Assembly (NCBI RefSeq): GCF_003719725.1
Contig: NZ_RIAX01000018.1
Coordinates: 1 to 35,037 of the forward strand
DNA: 35,037 nucleotides
Reading direction: 5' to 3'
Source of the DNA: Planococcus salinus
Lineage (GTDB): Bacteria; Bacillota; Bacilli; Bacillales_A; Planococcaceae
Positions within the stretch are counted from its first letter, which is position 1, and each line of letters begins with the position of its first letter. This document shows, piece by piece, positions 1-7,759 of this stretch. Position numbers and translations under genes: made by a program. Below the pieces are notes generated by a model. That model was not told where the DNA came from. It saw only the letters and a list, made by a program, of their open reading frames with translations, and searched no databases.

Positions 1-66
1 TGGTTGGTCGATGTGTACCCCCACAATGGACTTTCACCACCTAGATAGTTGCCATGCCTGGCACAC
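1..66. other. Left-edge non-coding sequence ending in a degenerate GTGCCTGGCAC motif
   Basis: No convincing gene is visible here. The stretch ends with ATGCCTGGCAC at 53-63, one base off the core of the palindromes at 3520, 4660, 18017 and 18072. It lies just beyond the terminator of the subtilase gene. It may be the end of an element or gene that continues to the left, but its identity cannot be decided from the window. Confidence 0.3.
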
Positions 67-67
67 C

Positions 68-103
68 AAAAAAAGAGCTGAGAGTCTTCACCCTCAGCTC
101 TTT
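68..103 (-). terminator. Rho-independent terminator of the Vpr-like subtilase
   Basis: A perfect 11-bp stem pairs 72-82 (AAAGAGCTGAG) with 93-103 around a 10-nt loop. On the minus strand it is followed by a run of seven T (68-74). It begins 7 nt beyond the stop codon of the subtilase. Confidence 0.9.
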
Positions 104-109
104 CCAAAC

Positions 110-3100
110 TCACTCTCTCCCCGGTTTTCCTTTTCCAGGGTGCCCATCCGGCTTCCCTGGCTTGCCTTTCCCTGGATGTTTATCAGGCTTCCCTGACTTT
201 CCTTTCCCTGGATGCTTATCCGGTTTATCCGGTTTTCCTTTCCCAGGATGCTCATCTGGCTTACCAGGCTTCCCTTTCCCAGGATGCTTATCCGGTTTTC
301 CTGACTTCCCCTTTCCAGGATGATCCGGCTTCCCTGGATACGGGTTGCCCGGTTTTTCTTTCTCATAGATCACGGCTTCGCCGACGTTTCCGGCTGCGTC
401 TTTAACCGTGACGGTGACGGAATCGGTTTTTTCAGATACCGGGAATGTGAATGATCCGTCCTGTGCCAAGTCGAACGCGACCGGTTCAACTGGCTTCCCT
501 TTTTGTGTCGCTGTGTACGAAGCGTGCAGTTTTTCATTCAAATCGAAGGTTGCGCCGTACAGCACCAATTCCTGTTTGTAGACCGAGTACATGTCGTCCA
601 CTTGTCCTGTCGCCTGGCCGTCTGTGACGGTGCCAGTGATTTCAGGAGCTGTGGTTTTGACGATGACCGGTCCTGCATATTCATGGAGGAACGATGGCTT
701 GCCCGACACCGGGACACCTTTGATATCAAATGTGTACAGACCATCCGGAATCGTGGTGGCCGGTGATCCGTCCCACGGCTGGTACTGGCCGTCGATGGTG
801 AATGTGTGATCGTCCGCTTTCAGCGAGTCGCTGGCATGCACGTAGCCGATATAACCGTCGCCATAGGGTCCGCCGTATGGATTCATGATGTCCCAGATTT
901 CGATGTAGTTGGTGGCGAGATCCCCTGTCAATGTGAATGACAGGTCAGCCGCGTCTTTCACGCCGTCTTCATCAAATGACATGTCAGTTTCTGAGATCGA
1001 GATATCGGTCACGGCCGTCGGTTCCCCGCTGAAGTCCGCCGCGAATGGCAGGGAGATTTCCGTGTCGCCATTTGAAATGTACAGATAGCCGAGAAGTTCG
1101 TCTCCCGCTTTTGGTTCGGCCGTCTGCGGAGCGGTCAACGTGACGTTCAGCAGCTGTTCACCGTTCAACGTGAATGAAGACTGATCCACTGTCACGGCCG
1201 CTCCTTCGAATGATTTGGTTTCATCTATCGTTACGTCATAGTTTCCGCCGTTGCCGGTGATATCTTTGATCATCACCTGCTTTGTAACGGAGACGGCACC
1301 GTCTTCCAACGACTGGGGACCGAACGTGATGGTCCCTTTTTCGTGGTCGACCATGTCGCCTTCTTCATCGAGCACGGCCTGGTCCTGTGCGTAGGCCAGA
1401 ATTTCAGGGTGTGCCGCTTCGTAGGCATTGACGCGTCCCGCACCTTGTGCGAAGACGTCAAATTTATTCGTATCGAGAACGTCCGCTGTATTTGACAGCG
1501 CAACTTTGACGTCAAACGCATCCCATTGCGGATTGGCTTGTTTGACGAGGGCCGCGATTGCCGTTACGTGAGGGGCCGCCATCGAAGTGCCGGTTTTGCG
1601 TGTATAGGCTTCCTCGTATGATACACCGGGGAAGTCTGCCTGATACATCGGGATCGTCGACATGACGTTGGTACCCGGTGCGCTGACGTCCGGCTTGATG
1701 TCGAAGTTCGGCATCGACGGACCGCGTGAACTGGTATCGTGCACTTCGTCACCGATCGTCAGTGTTTGCGTAAAGTCGCCGAACGTCACCGTACCGCTGC
1801 TGCTTTCAAGCGCGGAACGGAGCGCTTCGCCGTCAGTTTGCGACAAGTCGAACGAAGGAATGAATTCAAACGAATCCCCCAGATACGTGCCCGACGCTGC
1901 CGGCGCATTCGATCCGCCTTCATTGTTATGAATCAGCACGGCCACTGCTCCCGCTTGTTGTGCCGCTGCGATTTTGTCGATAAAGGCGATTTCGCCGCGT
2001 GACACCAGCGCCACTTTGCCGTTTGCATCGATGGTTTCATAGTCAGCTGCCGCACCGATTCCCGGAACGGCCACGACTTCAAATTCACCTGCTAATTGGT
2101 CCGACAGGCTTGCGCCAAACGTGGTCGCCATCAGGTGGACCGGCTTCGCCAGTTCATAATCGCCCGCCTGGACATTCACCTGGCCGGCGTGCATTGTTTC
2201 AGGACTGGTCGTGTTGCCGACTGCAATGCCGAGCCGTGATGTGGACGGCGTGCCCATTGTGCCGCGCTCCGGACCGGTGTTGCCAGTCGCCAGGACCGCG
2301 ATGGTTCCTTCCATCATGGCATTGTTGATGGCGTAGGCAGCCGCATCCGTTTCGGTGTTAGCGCCGACACCAAACGATAAATTGATGATGTCCATGTTGT
2401 GGTTGACGGCTTCTTCAATGCCGGCAAGGATGCTGGACGTGGCTCCGCTGCCGTACGCGCCGAGCACGCGGTAGGCGTACAAATCGACTTGCGGCGCGAT
2501 GCCTTTGATGCCATAGTCATTGGCGCCGATTGCCGCAATGATTCCTGCGACGTGCGTGCCGTGGGAAGTGTAGAACGATTCGCCGTTCGCATTGAACTCC
2601 GGCTGCCCCGCGGCACGTTCAGATGGCCGCGTTTCTGAGGCATCATCCGGTTTTCGCTCGGTCGTGTACAGCGACGAATTGTGGGCGACAAAGTTTTTAC
2701 CGCCTTTGTAGACGCCTTCGAATTCCGGATGGTCAGGGTCGATGCCGGTATCGAGCACCGCCACTTTGACGCCCTGGCCTTCCAGCCCTTCCTGCCACAA
2801 CGCTTCAATTCCAGGGAATGAAAGGCTGCCGGACGAAGGCGCATCCGTTTCCGGCTGTTCGCCTGACGGCTCGTCAAACGCCTCCACTGTAACGTCCGGC
2901 TCGACCAGCGTCACGCCTTCAATGTCCAGCAGCTTGTCGACATCGTCCGCTTTCACGGTAGCGGAAAAACCGTTCAGCACCGTATCGTACGTAAATTTTT
3001 CGGCGAATGAAATCCCGCGGGCCTTCATCGCTTTTTTCGCAGAACTCTGCTGTGTCCGCACATTGGATTTGACTTTATTCGCCTGGAAGGGATTCATTGC

Positions 3101-3406
3101 TTTGCCTTTCGATTTTTGGATTCCCCGCTCCAGTCCGACCGGTTTTTCGGACAGTTGGATGATGACATCCACTTCTTCGTCCCCGGACAGCCCCTGCAGA
3201 TCTTTATGTAATTTCGGCCCGCTGCTGCCCGTTCGCAGCTGCTCGGCAATTGCCGCTTTCACCTGCAGCTCGCTGTTGCTTGGCCCGTTGCCGAACGGCT
3301 GGGCCCCTTCGCCAGTGGCCGCTGCCGTAAACGGCGTCAGCAGCGACAATACCAGCACAAGCGCCAGTAGGCTGCTGAAATATTTCATCAACTTCTGCTT
3401 CCTCAA
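110..3406 (-). CDS. Secreted Vpr-like subtilisin-family serine protease (S8) with PA insert and KPD/HPGKGK repeat tail
   Basis: Secreted S8 protease, 1098 aa. A signal peptide covers about residues 1-30, followed by an I9-type propeptide (about 75-175). The catalytic domain shows Asp219 (AVLDTGID), His282 (SHGTHVAG), oxyanion Asn376 and Ser608 (GTSMAAP). A protease-associated insert lies at about 410-545, as in Vpr-type minor extracellular proteases. Residues of about 650-1010 look like beta-sandwich domains. From residue 1016 the protein ends in six 11-12-residue repeats of the form KPDxHPGKGKxG, strongly basic, with no LPXTG or SLH domain; binding to anionic wall polymers is an inference. 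The start is TTG at 3404-3406, because AAGGGGAG (3413-3420) is correctly spaced for it, while the in-frame ATG at 3388 is too far away. It is a single-gene unit with its own terminator. The role is probably extracellular protein turnover. Confidence 0.93.
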   Translation of the reverse strand: MRKQKLMKYFSSLLALVLVLSLLTPFTAAATGEGAQPFGNGPSNSELQVKAAIAEQLRTGSSGPKLHKDLQGLSGDEEVDVIIQLSEKPVGLERGIQKSKGKAMNPFQANKVKSNVRTQQSSAKKAMKARGISFAEKFTYDTVLNGFSATVKADDVDKLLDIEGVTLVEPDVTVEAFDEPSGEQPETDAPSSGSLSFPGIEALWQEGLEGQGVKVAVLDTGIDPDHPEFEGVYKGGKNFVAHNSSLYTTERKPDDASETRPSERAAGQPEFNANGESFYTSHGTHVAGIIAAIGANDYGIKGIAPQVDLYAYRVLGAYGSGATSSILAGIEEAVNHNMDIINLSFGVGANTETDAAAYAINNAMMEGTIAVLATGNTGPERGTMGTPSTSRLGIAVGNTTSPETMHAGQVNVQAGDYELAKPVHLMATTFGASLSDQLAGEFEVVAVPGIGAAADYETIDANGKVALVSRGEIAFIDKIAAAQQAGAVAVLIHNNEGGSNAPAASGTYLGDSFEFIPSFDLSQTDGEALRSALESSSGTVTFGDFTQTLTIGDEVHDTSSRGPSMPNFDIKPDVSAPGTNVMSTIPMYQADFPGVSYEEAYTRKTGTSMAAPHVTAIAALVKQANPQWDAFDVKVALSNTADVLDTNKFDVFAQGAGRVNAYEAAHPEILAYAQDQAVLDEEGDMVDHEKGTITFGPQSLEDGAVSVTKQVMIKDITGNGGNYDVTIDETKSFEGAAVTVDQSSFTLNGEQLLNVTLTAPQTAEPKAGDELLGYLYISNGDTEISLPFAADFSGEPTAVTDISISETDMSFDEDGVKDAADLSFTLTGDLATNYIEIWDIMNPYGGPYGDGYIGYVHASDSLKADDHTFTIDGQYQPWDGSPATTIPDGLYTFDIKGVPVSGKPSFLHEYAGPVIVKTTAPEITGTVTDGQATGQVDDMYSVYKQELVLYGATFDLNEKLHASYTATQKGKPVEPVAFDLAQDGSFTFPVSEKTDSVTVTVKDAAGNVGEAVIYEKEKPGNPYPGKPDHPGKGKSGKPDKHPGKGKPGKPDEHPGKGKPDKPDKHPGKGKSGKPDKHPGKGKPGKPDGHPGKGKPGRE
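113..345 (-). repeat. 36-bp tandem repeats encoding the basic C-terminal tail of the subtilase
   Basis: Six in-frame repeats of about 36 bp (the first 33 bp) encode KPDxHPGKGKxG units. They differ at one or two positions (K/E/G after KPD; S/P/D near the end). The near-identity of the units makes copy-number change by slippage likely. Confidence 0.85.
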
Positions 3407-3449
3407 CTTGATCTCCCCTTGCCAACGTCAGTTCATACTAGTTGAAATA

Positions 3450-3462
3450 GTAAGACTCTTAC
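3450..3462. promoter_or_regulatory. Short palindrome upstream of the subtilase gene
   Basis: GTAAGACTCTTAC is a perfect 6+1+6 inverted repeat 44 nt upstream of the TTG start, in the leader/promoter region of the protease. It could be an operator or a small RNA hairpin. No strong sigma-A promoter could be fitted next to it. Confidence 0.3.
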
Positions 3463-3519
3463 AGTTTAGCATATCTTTTTATGGAAATTATGAACATTTG
3501 TTGGGCGAATGGACGTGTT

Positions 3520-3566
3520 TTGTTTGGAATTGTTTGAGTGCCTGGCACCCAAACAATTCCAAACAA
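3520..3566. repeat. GTGCCTGGCAC-type palindrome, copy 1
   Basis: Two 23-nt arms (3520-3542 and 3544-3566) with one mismatch flank a single central T, with core GTGCCTGGCAC. The element abuts the stop codon of the acyltransferase (3567-3569), so it would be transcribed as a long hairpin right after translation ends. It belongs to a family repeated in this window and may double as a terminator. Confidence 0.8.
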
Positions 3567-4586
3567 TTACGGCACGATATGCTTCGCGCCCGGCAGCCGC
3601 TGCAGGGCGACGATGATGCCGAGTGACAGCACGAAGATGATGGCCCATGAAAGCGGGATGCCGACGGCCGCATGGATGGTCGTTTCGTTGATGCCGAGGA
3701 GTTTATTGACATAAAACTGGACGAGCGGATGGATGACGTAGATGCCAAGTGTGGCGGCGCTGATCAGGCGGATCGCCCCGTTCGGCTTGAAACGGCCGGC
3801 AAAATGCTGGAACAAAGCGAAGACGAACAGCGAAATAACAACGTGGTTCGGCCGCTCGTGGTCGTAGAAGAATTCGTCAAGCTCGCCTTGGCTGAAGGTC
3901 AGCTGATTGGTGGCCCAGTACGTGACCAAATAACCGATGACTGACAGCACGGCAAGCGGCGGCAGAACTTTTTTCGGCAATGGATATAGCACCAGGTAAG
4001 CGCCGAGCATGAAATAACCGACGAATGGCTGGAACATGCCGGTGTAGAAAGCCGGCTCGTAGCCATAGAATTTCGGCAGCAGCGGCATGAATACGGAAAA
4101 CAGCAGCCAGAAACCGAGAAACACTTCAAACAGGCGCTTGGACATGTGCTGGACCAAAAGACGCAAAAACGGCGCCATCAAATAAAGGCCGAAAATCACG
4201 TACAGGAACCATAAATGGTAATAGACGTCATCTACCAGGAAGCGCTTGACCATTTGCCAGAGCGTCATGTCTTCGCCCTGTTCAAAAACCAGGTAAGCCA
4301 AATAGACCCCGCTCCAGAATATGAGCGGGATGAGCACTTTGCCGAGGCGTCTGCTGTAGAATTCGCCGATGGGCGGTATCTGTTTTTTTGTCAGCAGCAA
4401 CGCGCCGCTCAGCATGAAAAAGATCGGTACGCACCAGCGGAGGGCCGAGTCGATGGCGTGCGCCAGCTGCCATTGCCAGTGGTCCGGCGCTTCCGTATTG
4501 AGTATTTTCGACACGACGTGCACCAGAACCACCACCATGATGGCCAGCACGCGGAGCCAGTCCATGTAATCATATCGTTTCGCCAT
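3567..4586 (-). CDS. Acyltransferase family 3 integral membrane protein
   Basis: Multi-pass membrane protein of the acyltransferase-3 (OafA/WecH-like) family, 339 aa. These enzymes move acyl groups, typically acetyl, onto cell-surface sugars. The N-terminus carries the family signature DWLRVLAIMVVVLVHV in the first membrane helix, followed by about ten hydrophobic segments. The ATG at 4586 is chosen over the one at 4601 because GGAGG (4594-4598) lies 7 nt before it; the upstream ATG has no site of its own. It is divergent from the glycosyltransferase operon, whose last gene is a second member of the family, so both probably decorate the same kind of envelope glycan. The substrate cannot be told from sequence. 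Confidence 0.88.
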   Translation of the reverse strand: MAKRYDYMDWLRVLAIMVVVLVHVVSKILNTEAPDHWQWQLAHAIDSALRWCVPIFFMLSGALLLTKKQIPPIGEFYSRRLGKVLIPLIFWSGVYLAYLVFEQGEDMTLWQMVKRFLVDDVYYHLWFLYVIFGLYLMAPFLRLLVQHMSKRLFEVFLGFWLLFSVFMPLLPKFYGYEPAFYTGMFQPFVGYFMLGAYLVLYPLPKKVLPPLAVLSVIGYLVTYWATNQLTFSQGELDEFFYDHERPNHVVISLFVFALFQHFAGRFKPNGAIRLISAATLGIYVIHPLVQFYVNKLLGINETTIHAAVGIPLSWAIIFVLSLGIIVALQRLPGAKHIVP

Positions 4587-4659
4587 GACGGCACCTCCCA
4601 TCTGTTTATTACACCATTCCCCTTCTTTTTTTAAAATGAAACGCGGCGCACCTTACAAT

Positions 4660-4684
4660 TGTGTGGGTGCCTGGCACCCACACA
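4660..4684. repeat. GTGCCTGGCAC-type palindrome, copy 2
   Basis: Perfect 12-nt arms (TGTGTGGGTGCC and its complement) flank a central T. It sits in the divergent region between the acyltransferase and the glycosyltransferase operon, about 20 nt upstream of the operon promoter. Unlike three other copies it does not follow a stop codon. Confidence 0.75.
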
Positions 4685-4702
4685 TTATTTTGATGAAAGG
4701 GC

Positions 4703-4731
4703 ATGACTTCCCCGGCGAATGTCTTTATAAT
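4703..4731 (+). promoter_or_regulatory. Sigma-A-type promoter of the glycosyltransferase operon
   Basis: A perfect -10 TATAAT (4726-4731) is preceded at 17 nt by ATGACT (4703-4708), which matches four of six -35 positions. It implies a leader of about 110 nt and rules out the in-frame ATG at 4703 as a start for the glycosyltransferase. Confidence 0.65.
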
Positions 4732-4849
4732 AGAAGGTACTGTGGTTTTTTATGGCTCGGCGCGGGTTTCATTTCCCCAAACCGGCAGTTGCAGCATTCG
4801 GACGCCGGCGGCTCAACGCCAGCGCATGAGGAAAAAGGAGCAATCTCGC

Positions 4850-5539
4850 ATGACTTCAAACATACTGATCATTGTCCCGGCCTATAACGAAGAACAGGCG
4901 ATCATCGGCACGGTCCAGCAGTTACAGCAATTCCCGGAATATGATTATGTCGTCATCAATGACGGCTCGACGGACCGGACGAAAGAGATCCTGGAAACGA
5001 ACAACATCCCCCATATTTCACTGCCCGTCAACCTCGGGATCGGCGGCGCGGTGCAGACCGGCTACCGGTACGCGGAACGCGGCCATTACGACTACGCCAT
5101 TCAATTGGATGCGGATGGCCAGCATAATCCCGAAGACCTCCATCATCTGGTCGCCGAAATGAAGCGCCGTGACGTGGACATGTTGATCGGCTCGCGCTTT
5201 TTGGAGAAATCCAATTACAAAGGCAGTTTGACGAGACGAACCGGCATTTTGTATTTCAATTATTTGCTGCGGATGATTTCACGCGTCAAAATCACGGATC
5301 CGACGTCCGGCTACCGCATCGTCAACCGCAACGTCATCAAATGGTTTGCCAACGATTATCCGGTCGATTACCCGGAAGTGGAAGTGATCGCAAAACTGGC
5401 CCGAAAAGGCTACAAAGTGGAAGAAACGAAAGTGGAAATGAACGCCCGCCAAGGAGGGGAATCGTCGATTACGCCAAGTAAATCCCTTTATTACATGGCG
5501 AAAGTCACGTTCTTTTCACTGATTCGTTCCTATACATAG
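4850..5539 (+). CDS. GT2 family glycosyltransferase (polyprenyl-phosphate sugar synthase-like)
   Basis: Cytoplasmic GT-A glycosyltransferase of family 2, 229 aa, of the DPM1/GtrB-like type that moves a sugar from a nucleotide donor to a polyprenyl phosphate. Visible motifs are the nucleotide-binding start IIVPAYNEE, VINDGSTDRT (36-44 region), the metal-binding LDADG (86-90) followed by QHNPED, and GSRF near residue 116. It has no C-terminal membrane hairpin, unlike CsbB or GtrB, so membrane attachment probably comes from a partner. The start at 4850 follows AAAAAGGAG with 9 nt spacing; an in-frame ATG at 4703 lies at the promoter. It is the first gene of a four-gene operon, 17 nt before the DUF2304 gene. 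Confidence 0.88.
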   Translation: MTSNILIIVPAYNEEQAIIGTVQQLQQFPEYDYVVINDGSTDRTKEILETNNIPHISLPVNLGIGGAVQTGYRYAERGHYDYAIQLDADGQHNPEDLHHLVAEMKRRDVDMLIGSRFLEKSNYKGSLTRRTGILYFNYLLRMISRVKITDPTSGYRIVNRNVIKWFANDYPVDYPEVEVIAKLARKGYKVEETKVEMNARQGGESSITPSKSLYYMAKVTFFSLIRSYT

Positions 5540-5556
5540 AAAGGAACTGGATTCGT

Positions 5557-5916
5557 ATGGATAATATACATTTCATCGTGCTGCTCTCAGCATTCGTGTT
5601 TTTGGTGATTGTGGTGTCGATGACGGCGAAGAATAAATTGACCGACCAGTACGCTTTCATGTGGCTGACGTTTTCAATCATCGGCGTCGTACTCGCCATT
5701 GCATTGCCGTATTTGAACGATCTGGCGACTGCGCTCGGCATTGCGTATATGCCGTCGCTGATTTTCCTGCTGGCGTTTCTTGTGGTGCTGTCGCTGCTGA
5801 TCTACCATACGCAGCTGTTGTCGAAACAGGAACATCGCATCAAATTGCTCATACAGGAAGTGGCGTTTTTGCAAAAAGACATACAGGACGCCCGGAAAGA
5901 GGACCGCAACTCATGA
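5557..5916 (+). CDS. DUF2304 family small membrane protein
   Basis: 119-aa protein of the DUF2304 type. Three hydrophobic helices (about 4-23, 36-56 and 64-84) are followed by a charged, coiled-coil-like tail (88-119, with KLLIQEVAFLQKDIQDARKE). The family commonly accompanies GT2 enzymes of polyprenyl-phosphate sugar synthesis. Here it lies between a GT2 enzyme without membrane segments and a small transporter, which suggests it anchors or couples them; that is inference. AAGGA (5541-5545) is its ribosome binding site, with long spacing. Its stop overlaps the next start as ATGA, so translation is probably coupled. Confidence 0.85.
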   Translation: MDNIHFIVLLSAFVFLVIVVSMTAKNKLTDQYAFMWLTFSIIGVVLAIALPYLNDLATALGIAYMPSLIFLLAFLVVLSLLIYHTQLLSKQEHRIKLLIQEVAFLQKDIQDARKEDRNS

Positions 5917-6281
5917 ATTTCACTCATTTAATTTTAGTATTATGCAATACATTGATTTTAGTATCCGGCCAGTTTTTATGGAAAATCGGCATGGAGCGGC
6001 AGGCTGATGCGTTTTCTTCCGTCTTTTCAGTCGTCAAGCTGTTCTTCACACCGTTCATTTTTTCCGGACTGGCGATGTACGGACTGGCCACGGTGCTGTG
6101 GCTGTTCATCTTAACAAAAGTTCCGCTTAGCATTGCGTACCCGCTGCAGTCGAGTGCCTACGTCATCGCGGTGGTCGGCGCGTTCTTCATTTTCGGCGAG
6201 TCGATCACGCCCTGGAAAATCGCCGGCGTGTGCTTTATCATGCTCGGTGTCTCCATCATCGGCTTGAGCGAAATGCGCTAA
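5913..6281 (+). CDS. SMR/EamA-like four-helix half transporter
   Basis: 122-aa, four-helix protein of the drug/metabolite transporter superfamily, similar in size and layout to SMR proteins and to ArnE/ArnF, which flip lipid-linked sugars. Signs are a helix-1 Gln-Phe-Leu-Trp-Lys pattern (VSGQFLWKIG), a Tyr-Pro-rich third helix (SIAYPLQSSAYVIA) and the typical last helix beginning FGESITPWKIAG. Proteins of this size work as dimers. In this operon the likely job is flipping the polyprenyl-linked sugar made by the GT2 enzyme (inference). The ATG overlaps the DUF2304 stop codon, so this start is preferred over upstream in-frame codons. Confidence 0.82.
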   Translation: MNFTHLILVLCNTLILVSGQFLWKIGMERQADAFSSVFSVVKLFFTPFIFSGLAMYGLATVLWLFILTKVPLSIAYPLQSSAYVIAVVGAFFIFGESITPWKIAGVCFIMLGVSIIGLSEMR

Positions 6282-6302
6282 GACAGGAAAAGCGAGGTTG
6301 TC

Positions 6303-7370
6303 ATGAAAAATTTATCCGAAATCAATATGATCCGGGCGTTCGCTTGCCTGAGCGTCGTCTACAATCATGTCATCACCAATTTTGACAAATTCACAGCAAA
6401 CGACTTTTCGGAGACCGCGGCTTTCACGGTCCTCCGTTATTTGTTTTTATTCGCCACACCGGTCTTTATCCTGATCTCGATCACGCTGCTGTCGCGCAAT
6501 TACCCGGAAAAACTGCCCGAGCGCTTTCTGTGGAAACGGCTGAAGTTCATCTTCGTGCCGTATGTGCTGATCGGCTTGTTCACGGCTTATATCGCCTCGG
6601 TCAACAGCGAGGAATCCGGATTCAGGGAAATCGCCTGGAAGATTGTCGCACTCGGTGACTGGCACGGCTTTTTCATCCTGGTCATTTTCCAGTTTTACCT
6701 GCTGTTCTGGCTGTTCAACAAGCTCCTGCGGAAAATAAAACCGTGGATGCCGCTGCTCGTGACGTTCGTCATATCATTCGGCCATCTGTACGCCATGGAG
6801 CATGTTCTGGCGTATCAGGAATTCATCTATACCGAGTATCCGCTGTGGTACCGCACGAATATACTGGCGTGGCTGTTTTACTTTGTCGCCGGCTTCTACA
6901 TCGGCGTCCATTACGAACGGCTCGTGGCGTTTCTCGTGAATAAATGGTGGCTGCTGCTGGTCGTTGCGGCCGGCAGTTTCGCCTGGGTCTATCATAACGT
7001 CGTGACCGTCGGCTACACCGACGTCGCAAGCGACCGCTACGACATGTTCCTCTACACATTGTCGGTGTTCTTTTTGCTGGTCGTGCTGTTCCGGAAAATG
7101 ACGTTCCGGATGCCGCTGCTCGAAATCGTCAGCAGTTTCTCGTTTTTCATCTATTTGTCGCACCTGCTCTTTATGGTCGGCCTCGGCCGCATCACGCAGG
7201 TGTTCCAGGACAGCTTTCTCCTCTATTCGCTGACACTGCTGCTGTTCGTCACCGGCATCAGCGTCGGCATCGGGATTTTGCTGTATACGAACCGCGTAAC
7301 CCGGCTCGTCACTGGGAAAAATGCGTGGATGGACCGGCTGATGCGGCCGGTTGTCAGCGAGTCGAAATAA
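6303..7370 (+). CDS. Acyltransferase family 3 integral membrane protein, second copy
   Basis: 355-aa multi-pass membrane protein of the acyltransferase-3 family. The first helix carries the NMIRAFACLSVVYNHVI signature with the family Arg and His. About ten hydrophobic segments follow. It is the last gene of the GT2-DUF2304-transporter operon, 21 nt after the transporter stop, with GAGG at 6294-6297 five nt before the ATG. It probably O-acylates the surface glycan made by this operon. It is clearly different in sequence from the acyltransferase at 3567-4586. A terminator follows at 7383. Confidence 0.88.
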   Translation: MKNLSEINMIRAFACLSVVYNHVITNFDKFTANDFSETAAFTVLRYLFLFATPVFILISITLLSRNYPEKLPERFLWKRLKFIFVPYVLIGLFTAYIASVNSEESGFREIAWKIVALGDWHGFFILVIFQFYLLFWLFNKLLRKIKPWMPLLVTFVISFGHLYAMEHVLAYQEFIYTEYPLWYRTNILAWLFYFVAGFYIGVHYERLVAFLVNKWWLLLVVAAGSFAWVYHNVVTVGYTDVASDRYDMFLYTLSVFFLLVVLFRKMTFRMPLLEIVSSFSFFIYLSHLLFMVGLGRITQVFQDSFLLYSLTLLLFVTGISVGIGILLYTNRVTRLVTGKNAWMDRLMRPVVSESK

Positions 7371-7382
7371 TGTTGTATGAGG

Positions 7383-7410
7383 CAGTCCGCTTTGGCGGGC
7401 TGTTTTTTTC
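7383..7410 (+). terminator. Terminator of the glycosyltransferase operon
   Basis: Stem CAGTCCGC (7383-7390) pairs with GCGGGCTG (7395-7402), with one G-U pair, and is followed by seven T (7403-7409). It lies 13 nt after the acyltransferase stop codon. Confidence 0.85.
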
Positions 7411-7415
7411 ACCTC

Positions 7416-7469
7416 GCGCCCCAGTGACCGACTCAATTGTTCCTCAAATTGTGGCGGACGCTGGGGCGC
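7416..7469. repeat. 54-nt imperfect palindrome
   Basis: Outer arms GCGCCCCAG (7416-7424) and CTGGGGCGC (7461-7469) pair perfectly, and the inner arms pair with mismatches around CAATTG/CAAATTG. It is not followed by a T run, so it is probably a structured repeat and not a terminator. It lies just upstream of the first 21-nt-period element. Confidence 0.55.
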
Positions 7470-7483
7470 AAAGTATATTGCTT

Positions 7484-7710
7484 GAGTTACGACTTTGCTT
7501 CTTTTAGCTGTCTGGTCTTCGGGTTTGTCGCCATTCGCGCAGGCGAATGGCTGGCATTAGGCTTTTGGTTTTTTGCTTTTTGTTTTTCACTTGCCTCTTG
7601 CTTGAGACGAGCGGGCGAGTTCCGACCTTTTCGACGTGAGTTCCGACGGATGATGTGCGGGTTCCGACCAATTCGACTCGAATTCCGACGAATCACCCAT
7701 GAATTCCGAC
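7484..7710 (+). repeat. 21-nt-period GARTTCCGAC element, copy A, with conserved hairpin
   Basis: Five decamers of the type GARTTCCGAC start at 7617, 7638, 7659, 7680 and 7701, exactly 21 nt apart; the third reads GGGTTCCGAC. The first 11-nt spacer begins CTTTT, as in the five-unit arrays elsewhere. Upstream is a perfect hairpin, GCCATTCGC (7530-7538), loop GCAG, GCGAATGGC (7543-7551), and a single related decamer GAGTTACGAC at 7484. The element fills the space between two convergent genes. The reading frames across it encode only RRNS or EFRR heptads and have no gene-like start. Confidence 0.85.
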
Positions 7711-7716
7711 TAACGC

Positions 7717-7756
7717 AAAAAATCCCGCTCCTATTTTCCACGGAGCGGGATTTTTT
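7717..7756. terminator. Bidirectional terminator downstream of the SLH subtilase
   Basis: Perfect 15-bp arms (7717-7731 and 7742-7756) with a 10-nt loop end in six A on one side and six T on the other. It therefore terminates well in both directions. It ends 3 nt before the subtilase stop codon. Confidence 0.92.
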
Positions 7757-7759
7757 GTT

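Noticed and set aside
4703..4849. In-frame 49-residue extension of the glycosyltransferase
   Set aside because: The ATG coincides with the -35 of a good promoter, and AAGGAG plus the conserved family start IIVPAYNEE support ATG 4850.
6774..7436. 220-residue minus-strand frame opposite the second acyltransferase
   Set aside because: It is a long shadow of a GC-rich membrane-protein gene; the composition (Gln, His, Asp, Arg) is typical of antisense frames.
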